A DNA stretch of 64,000 nucleotides from assembly GCA_036877525.1 (NCBI GenBank), contig JAZGTH010000008.1, forward strand, positions 10,446,001-10,510,000, read 5' to 3'. Numbering within the stretch: position 1 is the first letter of the stretch; each line of letters starts with the position of its first letter. The notes below the pieces were generated by a model. The model ran no database searches and had not been told where the DNA came from. It saw nothing but the letters and a program-made list of their open reading frames with translations. A program made the translations under genes and the position numbers. Shown in pieces: positions 22,624-36,294 of the stretch. This stretch comes from Chromobotia macracanthus (lineage: Eukaryota > Chordata > Actinopteri > Cypriniformes > Botiidae).

Positions 22624-25600
22624 TCAGACGCACAGACTTTGGCTCACAGCCCCTTTGGTAACACAGGTTTGATCTTCTCCAACATCTTTTCCTGGTGGCT
22701 CCGACAGAGGCTTGGATCTCATGGAGGCTGGCTGGGAGAGGGGCCCGCTGAGCAGGCAGAGGGTTCCGCAGCACTCCCAGAAGCCCTGGACAGGGCTGGA
22801 TGAGAACAACTGCCTGCAGGGGTGGCAAAACTGGTAAAAAAGCAACATGAAGAACAGCGCCGTGGCATAACCCAACAACAGCAGAAGTTCCAACACAGGG
22901 GCATCCACCCATCGGTAGAACTCAGTCCGGTGGACGTACCACATCAAGATCAGCCCTGTGTTCTCCACAAAACGAAGAGAGTAATACACGGCCATCCGTC
23001 TCCACGCCTGGCCCTTGTCGATCAGATCGGGGTCGTCCAGTCTGAGCTGCACGGCGGACCAGCAGAACACGTTAATTCCCGCGTACAGGAAGGTGAGCAT
23101 GCAGAGAACAATGGTGGTCCCCACGCGTGTCAACGTCTTTTCTATGTTTTCTGGAAACGGAGAGCAGCTTCTCCAGAAGAGAACCCAGGGGTACAGAAAG
23201 AACAGGAGGAAGTTGGCTAACACCACCGGAAGAACCCACACCTGCAGCACGGAGCTGAAGAGGACCAGAACGGCCACGCGAGTGGCGATCTCAAACCCTC
23301 GCCACAGAAACACGCACAAGTATGCCAGCGGACGGACGGAAACTTCGTAATCATCGTAACGTATCTTGATGGCCAGGATGTTGCACCGAAGGGCTCCGTA
23401 TACGATGGACAGCAGTGAAATGACCATCAATGTACCTGATGAATAAAAAGATCGACACATGAGCATTTTCTAAGTCAGTGTGAACCTGTATTATAAACCC
23501 ACAGGAAAGAAAAATCACAAATGAGATTTCATTAATAATGTTGTTGTTTCACCTAGACAGGAATAAAATTACATATAAAGCAAATACACACCCTGTAATC
23601 TCACTTGTATCTTCACATGTAGTTCAAAACCATGCTCATATTTTCCAAGAGACTATAGTCTGCATGCAAAAATCACAAAGATGTGAGCTATGCTACCCAA
23701 ATACATTTTATAGCCCTTGTAGCTTTTACTATTTGACAACTGCTTTATCTGTTCCTATTTTTACATCTTATATGCTTTGGAGAAACATCAAGTTTTAAAG
23801 TACCTAAAGCTGCAATGTAACTTCTGCCTCTCTACTGCCATCTCTGTTTTGAACACAGAATTGCAGGTTACTTGAAGACAAATGAAGTCAAAGAAGCCAA
23901 ACTGACATTTCCAGGGAAATCGGACCCAACAGCTCAAATTATAAATCATTATTTTAAGCAAATCGTTAAGAATTGGAGTAATGTAAGGAGACATTTTTCA
24001 ACATTGCTAAAAAACCTTTTTGTTTTTAAACATATTGCAGCATTAACCAAACCATAAATAAGAACTTAATTATATCTTCTGAGCTAGGAAAGAACTATTA
24101 AAAAATCTGTTGGAACCCAATAAAAACATTGCGGTTTCGAACAAGCCACATTCACTGGTTGCTCTTATATGAATAAACAATGGAGGGGAAAAACGTTGAT
24201 GTATCAGCTGCATCGTTTAATGTATATTTCCTATATATTTACTATTGTTCTTAGAAAATAATAGATTAACAAACCCTGAAGCCCTAAATCTACCAGCCCT
24301 AACCCACAGCCTCTGTCAATCGTTATATGGTACAGAATCATGGTTTCATTGCTCTGTGCCTCATGGGTAATGGGGTCAGGCTGATTCACTATCCATTATG
24401 ATCTTCCATCTGCAATACTGCTTTCAGGGACAGACCAGAAGGCTGTGGATGACTGCAAATCTTTTAGACAGTAATGGCTCTATAATTTATGTTGGGGGTG
24501 AGTATTCATTCTGGTGTGACAGTTGCTATGAGTTAGGAGCAGGGACACTCCACCCCATATGATTAATAGAGTAAAACTCTTATTAAAGCAAATAACAGCT
24601 TGCAAATCCACATATCTCCTGGTACGTTCAGTTTACGTTTGGGTACTCTTTGCTTTAATGGCAGTATGTTCTCTACTTGCATAAACTGCACAGGTTTGAG
24701 CAAAACCAGGTGATCCATGTTACCCCAGCTAACAATTTTAGGCTGTAAGAACATTTCCCCAAAAAAGATGTTAAAAACATATTTTATCACTGTTGTGTTA
24801 ATGTTACTGCTTGGTTATAAGAATGTCATTCATACTTTTTTAATTCTCTAATGGTCTTCGCCTTTTAGACAAATGTCACAAATTTTCTTGTTTAATTGGT
24901 GGCCTAAAAAGTGCAGATTCTTACATATTTCTTTTTTGATATTTCTTACATATATCTTAACTTCTCTTTATTTTTACATTTTCAAAATCCTTAAACTTTG
25001 TTATTTCTAGATTTAAAATAAGAATGAAGAACAGTAAAGTATCACAAGTCATCAGCACAATTTAATCATACATGTAGAATGTATCACCGTGGAGAAAAAT
25101 GTATTACTTGTGTTGACGAGTGACGTGGGAAGCAGCTCTTTGTTTACGATTGTCATTACTCTATTCAGGAACTTCTTACTGTAGAAAATGCTTTGTCAAA
25201 ACTATTACTTGATTAGCCTGAATCAACCTAATGAAAGTGAAAATAATTACTGAAATTAAATCATAAAAAATACTTAATGTAAAAATTGCTTGTTAGTCTT
25301 TTTGTAATGTGAAAAACATGCAAAATATTGTGTACAAACCATATTTAATAGCTCAAATACATGGCAGGCCTTAATAACATAAAATCAATTGCTTTCAACA
25401 CTCTCTTTGACATGCAATGTTTTATAGGCATGGTGAAGAATTGCCAAAAATTACATTACAAGAGGTCCCAGAAGTGGACTTCTCATTAATAGAGAATAAG
25501 CTCATAGGCTTTCAATTGCTTTTCAATTGCTCTTCATTACAAACCCAGATTAAGACGCACAAAAACAAAGCTGAAATCAAGTGTTCTTCAAATAAAAGCT

Positions 25601-28270
25601 TTGTTGTGCTCTAGAAGCCCTTGTGTTCATCTGAGCACTCGTTTTTTTCTCATTCTGAAAATGTAACAATGAACGAACATAAATGAAAACAAACATGCTC
25701 CTGTGGCTCAACTGGTAGAGCATTGCGTTAGCAGTGTAAAGGTTGTGGGTTTGACTCCAATGGAACACACATATTGATTTAAAACAATGTATAGCTTGAA
25801 CACACTCTAAGATGCTATGGATAAAAGCATCTGCCAGATGTGTAAGAGTAACAGTCAAACACTGATTTTAAAAGGAGTCAATATAATGTGATATAATCAA
25901 ATACAGTACGGCAATAAGCGTTTAGTTTCTCTAAAAGCCCTTATTAAACCCACCTTGTCTCCTGCAGCACTCTATTTTAGGTGTGTGAGAATGTGCAGTA
26001 CTTAATACATTGTGTGTGTGTGCGTTCTCTCTTTGTCTCACCTCTACCAATAGACACCCCTCTCTGCAGCACACAGATATAGAGCTGAAGTGTTAGCTGG
26101 GGTGCAGAGCCCAGAAAGGCCTGTATGACGGAGGTTCGGGCGAAAGCCGCCCTGTGGGTGACTAGCTTCCCCTCGGCCTGTCCGACTTCTTGCTCCACCT
26201 CCTCTGCCTGTCCCTCTCTGGGCATCTGCTTCTTACGGGTGATGGTGACATACGGTTCCTCCACCTTCCCTGCACTGCCATAGATACAGAAAGCATCCAG
26301 ACACCTAGAAAACAACACTGAGTTTTACTGTTTGGAGAAATTTATGTATAAAATTAAACGTTACAGTCCTGGATGCTGATAGGTCAATACAGTGTTCTGA
26401 GCGTACTATAATAAACAACATTATAACAGCTACCCAGCTAACAGGGAACGTTCTCAGAACGTTGGCAGGATAGTCTCTAAAAGTTCTCCCAAATACTCAG
26501 AAATGGTCTTCCAATAAGGTTAGTAGAATGTTTCTTTAACGTTATATATCATATAACAAAATGTTATTCTTCAATAGTTAGTGGAACGTTTTAGAATTTG
26601 AAAAATATCTGATTGTTTTAATAACCAGGCAAACATGTTACAACATAATAAAAACTTACTGAACATCCCTAGAACTTTTCAAATATACTTTCTTAATGTT
26701 TTTGTTACTTAATGAAAATGTTACGGAAATGTTCCTACAACCTAGAACTGTTACCTGGGTAGGTATATGTCACAGGTTGTGGGAGTGTAATCCAAGAAGG
26801 GTGCATGACGCAGATGACAATATAAAATAGAGTTAGGAAAACCACACACTAAACCACTCAAACACGCACGTGGACTGACAGAGGAACAGAACTAAACCAG
26901 GAAACTAACTTAATACATGTGAACGATTACAATTACAATAAGTTACTAAAGAAACTGAAGAGGGACTAAATAACCTAAACAAGAACTGAAGAAGACCATA
27001 ATGAAGCAAGAAAAATAATGAACAGAACATGAAAAAACACTAGACTGTGACACTTATACCAAAAAAATGACATTTTTAACCAGTTGTTAGATGTTACCCC
27101 ATGACGTTTATTTGTAAGGTTTCATGACAAAACATTTTAATTGTATTGAAAAACTATGAACGTTCAACAGCTATGAGTAAATGTAAATCTCCTATAACAG
27201 ATTTCAGTATTATTCAGTGTGCATTATTCTGTCCGTCTCATTCATTCAAAATGCAGAGGTTAGGTCTCCAAGGATGCTGATGGGAAGTGCCAAGCTCTGA
27301 GCAAGCTTATTCTCTGTCAGACCTTGACAACAGCCTCGGCATTGAGCGGAGTCCAGCGGCCCTTCATCATAATGTGAAGGAGGGCGTTAAGAGGGGCCAG
27401 GAGAGCGTTCACAGACCATCCACACAAACTCAATGAAATGAACATCTGAATTATACATGACCCACACCGGGCTGAAACAGCGCGGTCTTCATCTGAACAA
27501 GCTGGGCCGGGTCATGTTGCTTGTACTTTTAGAGAAAGCAATATCGATACATCATTATGCAAACGGTCAATGAACATAGAGGAGATTTTAGATAGAAAAC
27601 ATCACTGTGAGGCCCCGAAGCTGCAAATGACACCAATAACTATCAAGCTGAAGACAATTTCACTACACAAACTGTGCACAACCGGTTCAACAAAACAAAC
27701 ATTAGGAAAACGAAGGAGGATTCAGGATGAGCTTCTCCATTTAACCCGGGGTTAGTTTATGGCACTTAGACTGAGGTTACTTATATCACATAGAGGGACA
27801 AGAAACCATGAGAGCGCCCTGACCCTGTACAGCGGATTACACTTAAATCTTTATTATAATTATGAAATATATAAATATAAAAACGCCCAGGCTCACCATC
27901 TGTCTGCGTTTAAAGCAAATCCTGCTATTTTCCGCCCAGTTACGTGCGCATCATCCCGATCAACAGCCTTTTTGACACGCAACGCTTGCATTAATAGCGC
28001 ATTATTTTATTTCAAGGACAATTACCGGATTATCGGACCCAGCTGTAATAAATGCAGCAGCAGCACCAGGGGTCTGTCTCTGCTCAGATCTCTGTGAATG
28101 AAGATCAACGTGAGCTGCACCAGGACCGACGGTACGAGCGTGAAGAGCACCGTGAAGCCCTGCCAGATCCGATCACCGGCGGACCGGTACGTGGTGCTCA
28201 GGTAGAGAGCAGCCGTCGTCTCGGCCGTAAACAACGAGACCGACACAAGGACGGAGCTGGGCAGTCTCAT
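22624..28270 (-). CDS. xk: xk, XK-family membrane transport/scramblase protein
   Basis: Three minus-strand exons (28026-28270, 26042-26304, 22624-23435) join in frame into 439 residues; human XK has 444. It starts MRLPSSVLVSVSLFTAETTA, and exon 1 ends RDLSRDRPLVLLLHLLQLGP. Exon 2 contains EEPYVTITRKKQMP and VGQAEGKLVTHRAAF. Exon 3 has successive hydrophobic segments and ALRCNILAIKIRYDDYEV, FEIATRVAVLVLF and SPFPENIEKTLTRVGTTIV. About ten membrane spans are expected. Family knowledge: XK partners VPS13A at membrane contact sites and is related to the XKR phospholipid scramblases. Human loss causes McLeod syndrome, and mammalian XK is disulfide-linked to Kell. The chosen ATG at 28270 aligns with the family start; an upstream in-frame GTG does not count. 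Intron 2 holds family A and C elements and a SINE. Confidence 0.96.
23809..24031. mobile_element. Family C element, 3' end lost, in xk intron 2
   Basis: Begins aaagctgcaatgtaacttctgcctctctactgcc and continues with sequence matching the 38.1-kb copy (gccaaactgacattt, aatcattattt). The right terminal repeat is not recognisable. Confidence 0.65.
24722..24850. mobile_element. Family A fragment in xk intron 2
   Basis: Starts taccccagctaacaatttta, a clear left terminus, then gctgtaagaacatttcccc. It loses similarity after the cttggttataagaatg stretch. Confidence 0.6.
25699..25846 (+). mobile_element. tRNA-derived SINE in xk intron 2
   Basis: The head tgtggctcaactggtagagc and the B-box-like ggttgtgggtttgac are followed by ggataaaagcatctgcc. 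It is the same family as the copy in rpgr intron 3. Confidence 0.85.
26432..26760. mobile_element. Family A element, nearly complete, in xk intron 1
   Basis: The left end acccagctaaca and the right end tgttacctgggt form terminal inverted repeats flanked by TA-like dinucleotides. The AACGTT-rich interior is about 330 bp and has no coding capacity. Confidence 0.8.
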
Positions 28271-30190
28271 CCTCACTCGTCCATTTTGTTTTTCTCGTGT
28301 GCACGTACGGCGAAGTTACGGGGGTCGCATCCGACACCAGGCGCGGCTTCACGGCTGACTCCCGCGGGAAGCACCGCCGGTCCGACCGGCAGAGGGCGCC
28401 GTGAGCTCCGTTTCTGCGTCGATGTCGTCACACACCGATAAACATCCGTGCGTTTAATATGCCAATTGTTACCCTTGTGATACTACAAACAGATGCGTGG
28501 CATAAGCTATTATGAACATAATTATGTAATAATAAATGCGCAGTTTCAATACGGAATACAGTGTAAAGCCGAGCTCGGGATTTCAATTCGTTGATTTTAA
28601 GCAATGTCATGAATTGCAATGAAAACTTAAACGTTGTAATATGTTGACACATGCAGAAACGACTTGGTTGGATTTGGGATCAGATTTTATGAATAAATGC
28701 GGCTTGCGTTCGTGATGTCATGACGTCAGTTTGTAGGCCAACTATGCAAAGTGCATTATTTTTATGAATAATGTAAGTCATTTAAGGTTAACTTTATCCG
28801 AAGAGGCTGTTTACGTTTCACATTTACAACATAAATCGCACACATGAACTTCATTTTCATGTTATTGTTATGTTAGTTGCTGTATGCACTACACATAACA
28901 ACACGATTCTCTTCCGGGTTTATGAGCACAAAGAGGTCTGTATGCTTTTTTGATCATTGCAAACTGTGTGTCATTGGATATTTTAGGGGACAAGGCACAT
29001 CCCAGCGTATGCTTTCAATGTTTTTAACTGAACTGGACGATGCATGATGTCTAGCAAGTGATGATGGCCAGCGGATTGTGTGGCTGTCATGCTGGACTCT
29101 ACCGCACGGGGGCGCTGTCGCCATTCGGCTGGTTCTGACTTCTTTTGCAGCAAGTTTTATTGGATGATCGTTTTGGGTTGTACAACATAAATATTGCCAT
29201 GCAATCTGAATACGTTATGTTGTATAATGCGTTGCCTATCTGTTATTTACTAAAAAAAAAATAAAGTATTTTAAAGGTAATTTACTGTATACCCTCCAAG
29301 TCGAGCCTCTGATGATAACGCGTGATTTTGATTTTTACATTTCCTTTACAGACATTGCTTTTATTTTCCTTTTTCTAGATTACTAAGGGTTAAGAAAAAT
29401 AAATCACACGGCATGTATAAGGTGTAATTTACAACCGTACGCCCATAGAGGGCGCTAAAGCGCCGGAGCGCATAATGATTGTAGGACGCGCAGGTGGGTC
29501 ACGTGATGCTGTGAAATTAGGGCTCAGGGTACGAGTGTCTTCTGGATGAAGAGTGCAGCCATTGTCCTGCTAAAGAAAAATGTTCTTTACAACTTGTTTA
29601 TGACCACTTAAAAGCACATTAGACAATGTCTCAATTTGGTTTAAGCTGTTGTTTAATAAAAATATGAAAAGAAAGTAGTTGTAAGTAACACAGAAGTAAT
29701 GGTAGTAAATGATGTCTATCGGCTTTACTATCATATAATTAGATATATGATAGAAGAAAGATAGTAAATGATGTCTACTTACTTTAGTTGTACAGACATG
29801 TTGTTGAGACATTATCCTTCTAGACTTTAAATTGTAGGCTATATAACCTTATTACATGAGGTGTCCTGTGTTTTTAGATTTTAAGTAGGTGAAACTGTTC
29901 ACATACTCTCATTTAACACGCTTCAGAAACTTGACATCATTATTTTATGCAGTTTTCTGGCTGATCATCCAGCGTAGACACTGAAAAATAACATCTGCTA
30001 AATCCTAAAACCAGTCAGTGATAATATGTTCTGTATTTACAGTCCACAGTATGTGTCCACTTAATGCCCAAGATATAGATTCTTATAGTCTTATCGATTT
30101 GTCAGTTTCACTGTGTGTGTTTTTTGTGGGGGGGTTTGTTGGGCAATCTATAAAATAGGATCCCATTTCTATGTAATGTGAGTTTTTCAG
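28271..30190. promoter_or_regulatory. xk upstream region and a second GC-richer promoter-like patch near 29.45 kb
   Basis: From 28271 to about 28440 the sequence is GC- and CpG-richer, as expected for the xk promoter and 5' untranslated region on the minus strand. A second patch at about 29430-29530 contains several CG dinucleotides and the palindromic E-box gtcacgtgat near 29499. It precedes the unassigned exon-like segments at 30.2 and 32.2 kb. The rest is ordinary AT-rich sequence with no recognised gene. Confidence 0.35.
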
Positions 30191-32266
30191 GCCCTGATTT
30201 CTGCCATCATTATGGACCCCTCTTCCTCTCGCCGATACATTCCTCCAGGCTCTGAGAACTTAGTATTGGCGCCTGCTCAAGTATGAGAGAAAAATACACC
30301 ATAGAGAATGAAAGTTGGATATGATGTCATAGACTATCACACATACAAAGAGAGAGAGACGAGGTGGAAGATAATTCTAGAACAGAATTTATATAATCTC
30401 TTTTAAAGCAAAACTATGGACAAAATGTAGTGAAATTAGCTACAAACTTTGGTCCCCGAATTCAATATTGGGGAGAATATTCTTAATCAAATTACCCTCT
30501 GCCTGCTACAGTACATAACTTTTTTATTTCCCGCTTTTATAATGAGGAAACTGTTTTGATTCAACAAAAATAAATAACACTACAGTTAGTCAGCAGTGTC
30601 ATCGACACATTACCAGATTTTAATTGAAATCTGGTAATGACAAAGTGCCAAAAGAAAAAAAATAATGTGGAAATTGGGGAAATAATATGGAAACTTATTA
30701 TTTTTATTCTTGACTGGTGTTAATTTGCTGTAACCTTTAAAAAACAGCTGAAAAATTGCTTACCTTCTTTTTAAGTTACACCAGTCATGATTTAAAATAT
30801 TATGTTGAAATTACTTGTAAAGCCAGGTTGAATAAACTGAAACATTTTAAAGCAGCAAAGTTTTTTAGGTGTATTGATTAACTGTTTAAAATGATGAATC
30901 AAACTGGGGCAGGCTGAAGTAACCCTGATAAAGATCACTATTTAAAAGTCCATCTGCTGAATTGAGAATTCAGTGAATTAACTTGTGATAAGTGTAATAA
31001 AGCCCAGTGGTGATCTAGCTGGAGCTGAATTTGCTATAAAACTACTAAAGAAAATGAAATGCTGTCAGATCTCATCAGTGTGTGGTTCTTGCATTTAGAC
31101 TGAGTCTCCATCATTACATTAGTGGGAGTGGAAACCCCATAGAGTTCAGCTGTGTCACTTAGCAGGGTTTGTAGACAGAAGCTTTCATTTAATTGTCAAT
31201 TAAGTCTAAGCCAATAATTTACTTTTTGTTTCGATTTGCACTTGTTTTGTCTGATTTAGCTTATGGTCAATGTGCTTGACTGTGACACGTACAGAACCAC
31301 TCATGTTCTGTGCACTCTTGCAGTTTAAAATGACCCTTCTCTGTTGAGTCACATTTTCCTGTTTAAGTGGGGTCCCCAACAGCAGGGAGGAAATGACTCT
31401 GTGAGTGTGTGTATTTCCTGATCAACACACCTGTATATGGCTCTTTCTCCTTTGATTTAAGACAGACTTTCTGAGAAACATGTTTGAAGTTTAGACTATG
31501 ATCTCTCTGACTGGCCGGGATCACAGTAGACAACGGCAGCTCTTAGAAAAGGCTTTAATGATTTAGGATTTGACTAGCCTCATCTATTATACCTAACCTC
31601 CTGCACAACGGTTTCCAGGAAAAGGCAAAGTATCCTGAATCATCCTTAATTTGTCCTGGTAAAAGGCACAGATGGGGGGAAAAGAAGACATGTGCTTGTA
31701 AATATGGTTTTCTCCTTTCAAAACTAAGAGAGGCCAAGTGTACAATTACACAGTTTTGGAAAATCACATCCATTATAAAGCTTTACTGTATATGCCAATG
31801 AATCTGTGATTCTATTGGTCAGATCTTCATAGATTATCTATCTTTATATTATATAATCTATATGCTTAAATAGTAGTTATAGGTTATATATATAAGTTAT
31901 GATTAGATATATAAGCCGTACTATTATAGCTATGAAGATTGTACCTTTTGTTAGTTACAGCTACCATAATAATTAACAAAATAAGATTGTATTAAATTTA
32001 TTTTCCTAAAAACCTTAAAATGTTTGGTCTCAGAGAGATGATCAAAGGTTAATGGAATAAACTTAACTAAAACAAAATTATAATTTCTGCATGGAAAGTA
32101 ACTTTCCTATTAATTCAGCAAGCCATTAAATGGATTGTTAATCATTTAACTGAATTTGTAAGAGGCCATTCAACACTAATGCAGCACAATGTTTTTCTTT
32201 TTCTTCAGGTTGCTCACCACCCTTCCATTATTCATCAGCCGCCTCTCATTGAGCCATCAATCAAAG
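30191..32266 (+). CDS. Unassigned two-exon coding candidate
   Basis: The first segment, 30191-30280, has a good acceptor (gagtttttcag) and a donor caa|gtatgag. Its open frame includes MDPSSSRRYIPPGSENLV. The second, 32206-32266, has an excellent acceptor (tttctttttcttcag) and a donor aaag|gtaaaaa. Its open frame is VAHHPSIIHQPPLIEPSIK. Both junctions are phase 0 and the joined frame stays open. I do not recognise the protein. RYIPPGSENL weakly recalls the linker before the second C2 domain of synaptotagmin-like proteins, and SYTL5 lies in this neighbourhood in mammals, but the second segment does not fit. No third exon was found. It could be the 5' end of a long gene, a non-coding transcript or chance. 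Confidence 0.25.
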
Positions 32267-32282
32267 GTAAAAATATTGGCCT

Positions 32283-32540
32283 ACCCAACCACTGGGGCCA
32301 CTACTGGTTAGTGAGTCGGGCTTGTAATCCGAAGGTTGCTGATTCAGTTCCAGCACTGGCAGTTAACAACTTAAGTGCCCTTGAGCAAGGCACCTAACCC
32401 CCGATTGCTCCCTGGGTGCAGCAGTGCTGCCCACTGCTCCGGGTGTGTGTTCACTCCTCACCAGTGATGGGTTAAATGGAGATGTCACATTTTGGGTTTG
32501 GGTTACCATATCTGACAAATATGTCACTTTCACTTTAAAT
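32283..32540 (+). mobile_element. tRNA-derived SINE of a second family
   Basis: A tRNA-like segment (tagtgagtcgggcttgtaat, ccgaaggttgctgattcag) is followed by the fish SINE body cccttgagcaaggcaccta, ctgctccgggtgtgtgttcactcc, with the tail gtcactttcacttt. It begins about 17 bp after the donor of the unassigned second exon candidate. A short fragment of the other SINE family (ctctaccagttgagctac, minus orientation) lies at about 32558-32576. Confidence 0.85.
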
Positions 32541-33249
32541 ATACGGTCAACACAATACTCTACCAGTTGAGCTACAAGAGTTAGTACTATTATTGTTAAT
32601 TGCCCTCTGGTTACATAATTCATAAAAAGTTGAACCAGTTTACCTTGCAGAATTCGTTGAAAGTGAGTCAGCCTGCAGTAAGGCAGTCAGAAATTACGGC
32701 TATTTTATGCAACGTGTTCAGACTGGAAAACAGCTGTAATCAAATGGTTATGAGGTTGCTATGGTTTCTTTTTATGTTTGTGGTGATGTACGCATATTTA
32801 CAGTATGTATATCTGTTTGCAGAAGAAAAGAAGAGGAATTTATTAGGACAAATCTAATGTTTGCTGAAGTCATTTTAATAATACGACTAGTCAAATGCTC
32901 AATGCAAGCAAATGTATTAATAAGTACAAAATGAGATTGAGTTACATAGGCTTGCATACCTCTAGTGAGGAGCCCTCAAGTCCAATAATGATGTCCAGCT
33001 CAACTAAACAGCTTTTTCCATCAGCACCTCAGTCTAGCTCTACACAGCATGATTGACATACACGAGTAAGACTTTATATAATAGATTTACCGCACGTAAA
33101 CTACAGATCTTGGATAAGTGTGTGATCCAACCATTTGCTGTTGTAGATTTTAAACATGTCACAAAAGATGACAAAAACATTCCTCATATTTGTAATGCCA
33201 GCCCAATTTATGAAGCAGCCAGGTCGAATGTGTTCAGCTAAATATACAT

Positions 33250-33352
33250 CTATGCATTTGGCAGGTGAATATTCAAAGCAGCTTACAGTGTAGACATTTC
33301 AACATATTAGTCATACATATCAATCTGTGTGTGTCCTGGGAATCGAACCCAT
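33250..33352 (-). mobile_element. Partial tRNA-derived SINE
   Basis: Reads catctatgcatttggcaggtg, agcagcttacagtgtag and tcctgggaatcgaaccc, the reverse complement of the SINE body and B-box. The head is lost. Confidence 0.7.
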
Positions 33353-36294
33353 ACCAGCTCTAGTTCCACATGTCTCAAAGGTTCGATGTACATTTGAGCT
33401 GTGATAACAGCAGTGGGATTATGTGGTTATCACTATAGCTGATAAGAAGCAAAGGTCTCATCAGAATCGTTTCATTCGCAGCCTCTCTGAAAAGGTTACA
33501 GTAGTTTGCTACGAGTCTGATGACCTTTGACATGAATTGTTTTGGTCAGGGTTCATGATTTGGCTTTTCAGAGTTCATTATTACTTTTGTGTTCATGCTA
33601 CAGCCTAATCTAATCACATACTTGAAAATATTAGCTACGCTCTTTTATTTACATAAAGGCAAAATAAAACAAGAAAATGTATTATTTTATAATTTCTTAT
33701 TATTCTTCACAAAAGACATTTTCAGGCATTATTTAAAATGTCGGACTGTCATTATAGATTCGCAGCCAGACAATTAGAGACTTAATTCATTGGCATACAA
33801 AACACAATAAAGAATGACATTTAATCAACATTTATGAGTACTGGATATATTTTAATAATTGCTGCACAATTACGATGGAGTGTGTTTCAGATCTGGAATG
33901 AGAGGCGTGTTCAAGATAATTTTCTAAAGATTAGCCATACAGCTTCGTGACATTTAGGAAAACCAATAAAACTGGCATGCTTGAGTTAAAAAAGTTCTTT
34001 TGAAGAAAAGCATACTGTTCAATAAACGGCAGCTGAGAGTGTTTGACTTTGCTTTTCTTCATGGTATAAAAAACCTTACATTTTACTGTAACTATGAAAT
34101 TGCATTTGAAAAATCATTTTACTTTCATAACATAAAATAATCCATTCTTACAGATAAATCCCCCACCGCATTTCTAATTAACTTCAATAATCGATAAATT
34201 CATTTCAGTTTTTCCATCTTTTAATAAATGACTGTGCTCGCAGTAGTACAGATGTAATGTTGTAATACTTTTTCTGCATCACCCCCTGATGCTCCATTTT
34301 ATTTGACTTTATTTTCCTTAAGTTTTTTTTAGAACAGCAATTTCAGTTCTTGAGTAAAACAGCGTCTTTCAAAATAAGGAGATTTTTATGTTGTTCTCCA
34401 ATAGATTACACACAGTCTTCCCTCTTACATCTAATGTGAACTCTTGTTTGCGTTTAAAAAATTGTCCTGTGTCTTCTGTAATTGATTTTTAGCAACTTGT
34501 TATGACTGTATGTAATTTATATTAAAGAAAAGACCATGTATGTCTCTTCGAAGAATGTTCACTACGACTATTTATTCATAAAATTATGCTATTTAAAAGA
34601 AAACTCCAGAGGGAGTCCATGGTAAGTTCGCCCTTCTGTTCGCCCTTTGTTCCCGTTGGCCTACAAACAGACATTGTATCTAAACAGCTCTTTTAGAGGG
34701 GTCTGCAGGACCATGATAAGTGATAAAGGGTCATTTGAATAAAAGTCAGAGGTTAAGGACTGCATATAACATGTTTCTTGAAAAATCATTAGCAATCACA
34801 AAGCTGTTGCTGTACGGCAATCAACATCATTGATGACTACACTTAACATTTTACGGTGAATCTAGTTCAAAAAGTATTTGAAGCGCAATCTCCAGTTATC
34901 GTGGCCACATTGCAAATCCTTCTCGATCATTCAAAAACATTTCTGTTTTGATTCAAGTGCTTGTGGAGTGAGCTCTGCAAGTTACTGAAGAGCAGAAAAG
35001 GCATAACCGGAGGCAGCATATGGCTTTTAAAATGTACAGCACGTTTCATAATGAAGATTCTGAGATTGAGGAAAGATATGTGAGTCAGGTGAATTAATTT
35101 TTGAGATCTCTGCATGCCATCATTTTGTCTAATGTTATAGAAGGTGATCTTGCCAGCACAATGGGGAACTCAGTCTTTACTCTATTCATTCGCACCTGGT
35201 GATGATAAGCGCGAGCTGTACTGATGTCACTCTGCACTCTTTATTCATTCTTCCAACTGATACACACATTCATCCATCGCGGTAATCTTGGTGCTCACAG
35301 GTTCCTCCTAATGCTGATGAAAGTTGTGCTCATGGCTCTGACGCTTGCATTAACTTCTGAAGAAACTGTTGAGTGTTTTCTGCTAGGGTACATCATGACA
35401 CTAAAGCAGATCTTTCAGCCAGCGGCTGCACTTGAAACCTCTTTACCTGCAAGGCCACATGTACTGAGCTGATGTCTCTTGGGCTTTACAGAGTGGTTTT
35501 ATGATAAACGCACACATGCATTCGTTATATGAATTCAATGTGTAATTGTAGTGGTGTGGAATCAATTAATCAATTTACCAGCTTACAATTTAAGTTCATT
35601 TATATGCCCTTGTTTTCATCTGTTGGACTGCACTTGCCATATTGTAATGTCTGTATCAAACCTACCAGCTTTTCTTCTCTCGTCTACAACTACTTAGGAT
35701 TAGTGTTCAGCCCTGATTTTGGTTTGAGAATCTAAACTCCATTAAAACTCTGGCTTTCTTATTCGCCTTGTCCGTTTCTATGGAGACAGGATATATTTGC
35801 TCACTCTGTGATTGTATGTTTTCTGTAGATGGATCTATACAAAGTGCTTCATGTTTACAGCTGATTGCAGAGGGCTGGTTTAGTGAACACAATTAAATGA
35901 ACAAAATGAAAACAAAGTCATTTTTGACTTCATTTTTTGTCCATTATGCACTGCTGTCATGAGGACACCTCTTCTTTTTATATATATATACACATAGATA
36001 ACTTTGGAGGGTCACACATCAATGTCGACATTTGTACCACTATCAGCTGCTGTCCCCGTTTAATGCACCAAAAATGAAATTCAATGCATCGTTTTTCCAC
36101 TTGAACCTCACCACTTCAGAGCGCAGGCGCACGAACTTGGCATATACGAACCGAACATCCCATGGACTCTCCATTTGCGCACAGAGTTTACAGCTGGGCA
36201 GCAGTATCACAGAGAAAGGATAACATTGCATGTCATATTCGTCTCCATCGGACACTTAATGAGATCAAAAATGAACACATACTGATTTGGTAAA
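33353..36294. other. Intergenic and 5' region upstream of grpr, no other gene seen
   Basis: AT-rich sequence without convincing exons. Short reading frames here have no splice context or recognisable motif. The 250 bp before 36295 probably contain grpr 5' untranslated sequence; an in-frame TGA shortly before the ATG supports the chosen start. Confidence 0.5.

Noticed and set aside
22822..23350. Plus-strand frames within xk exon 3
   Set aside because: Antisense shadows of the conserved xk coding sequence.
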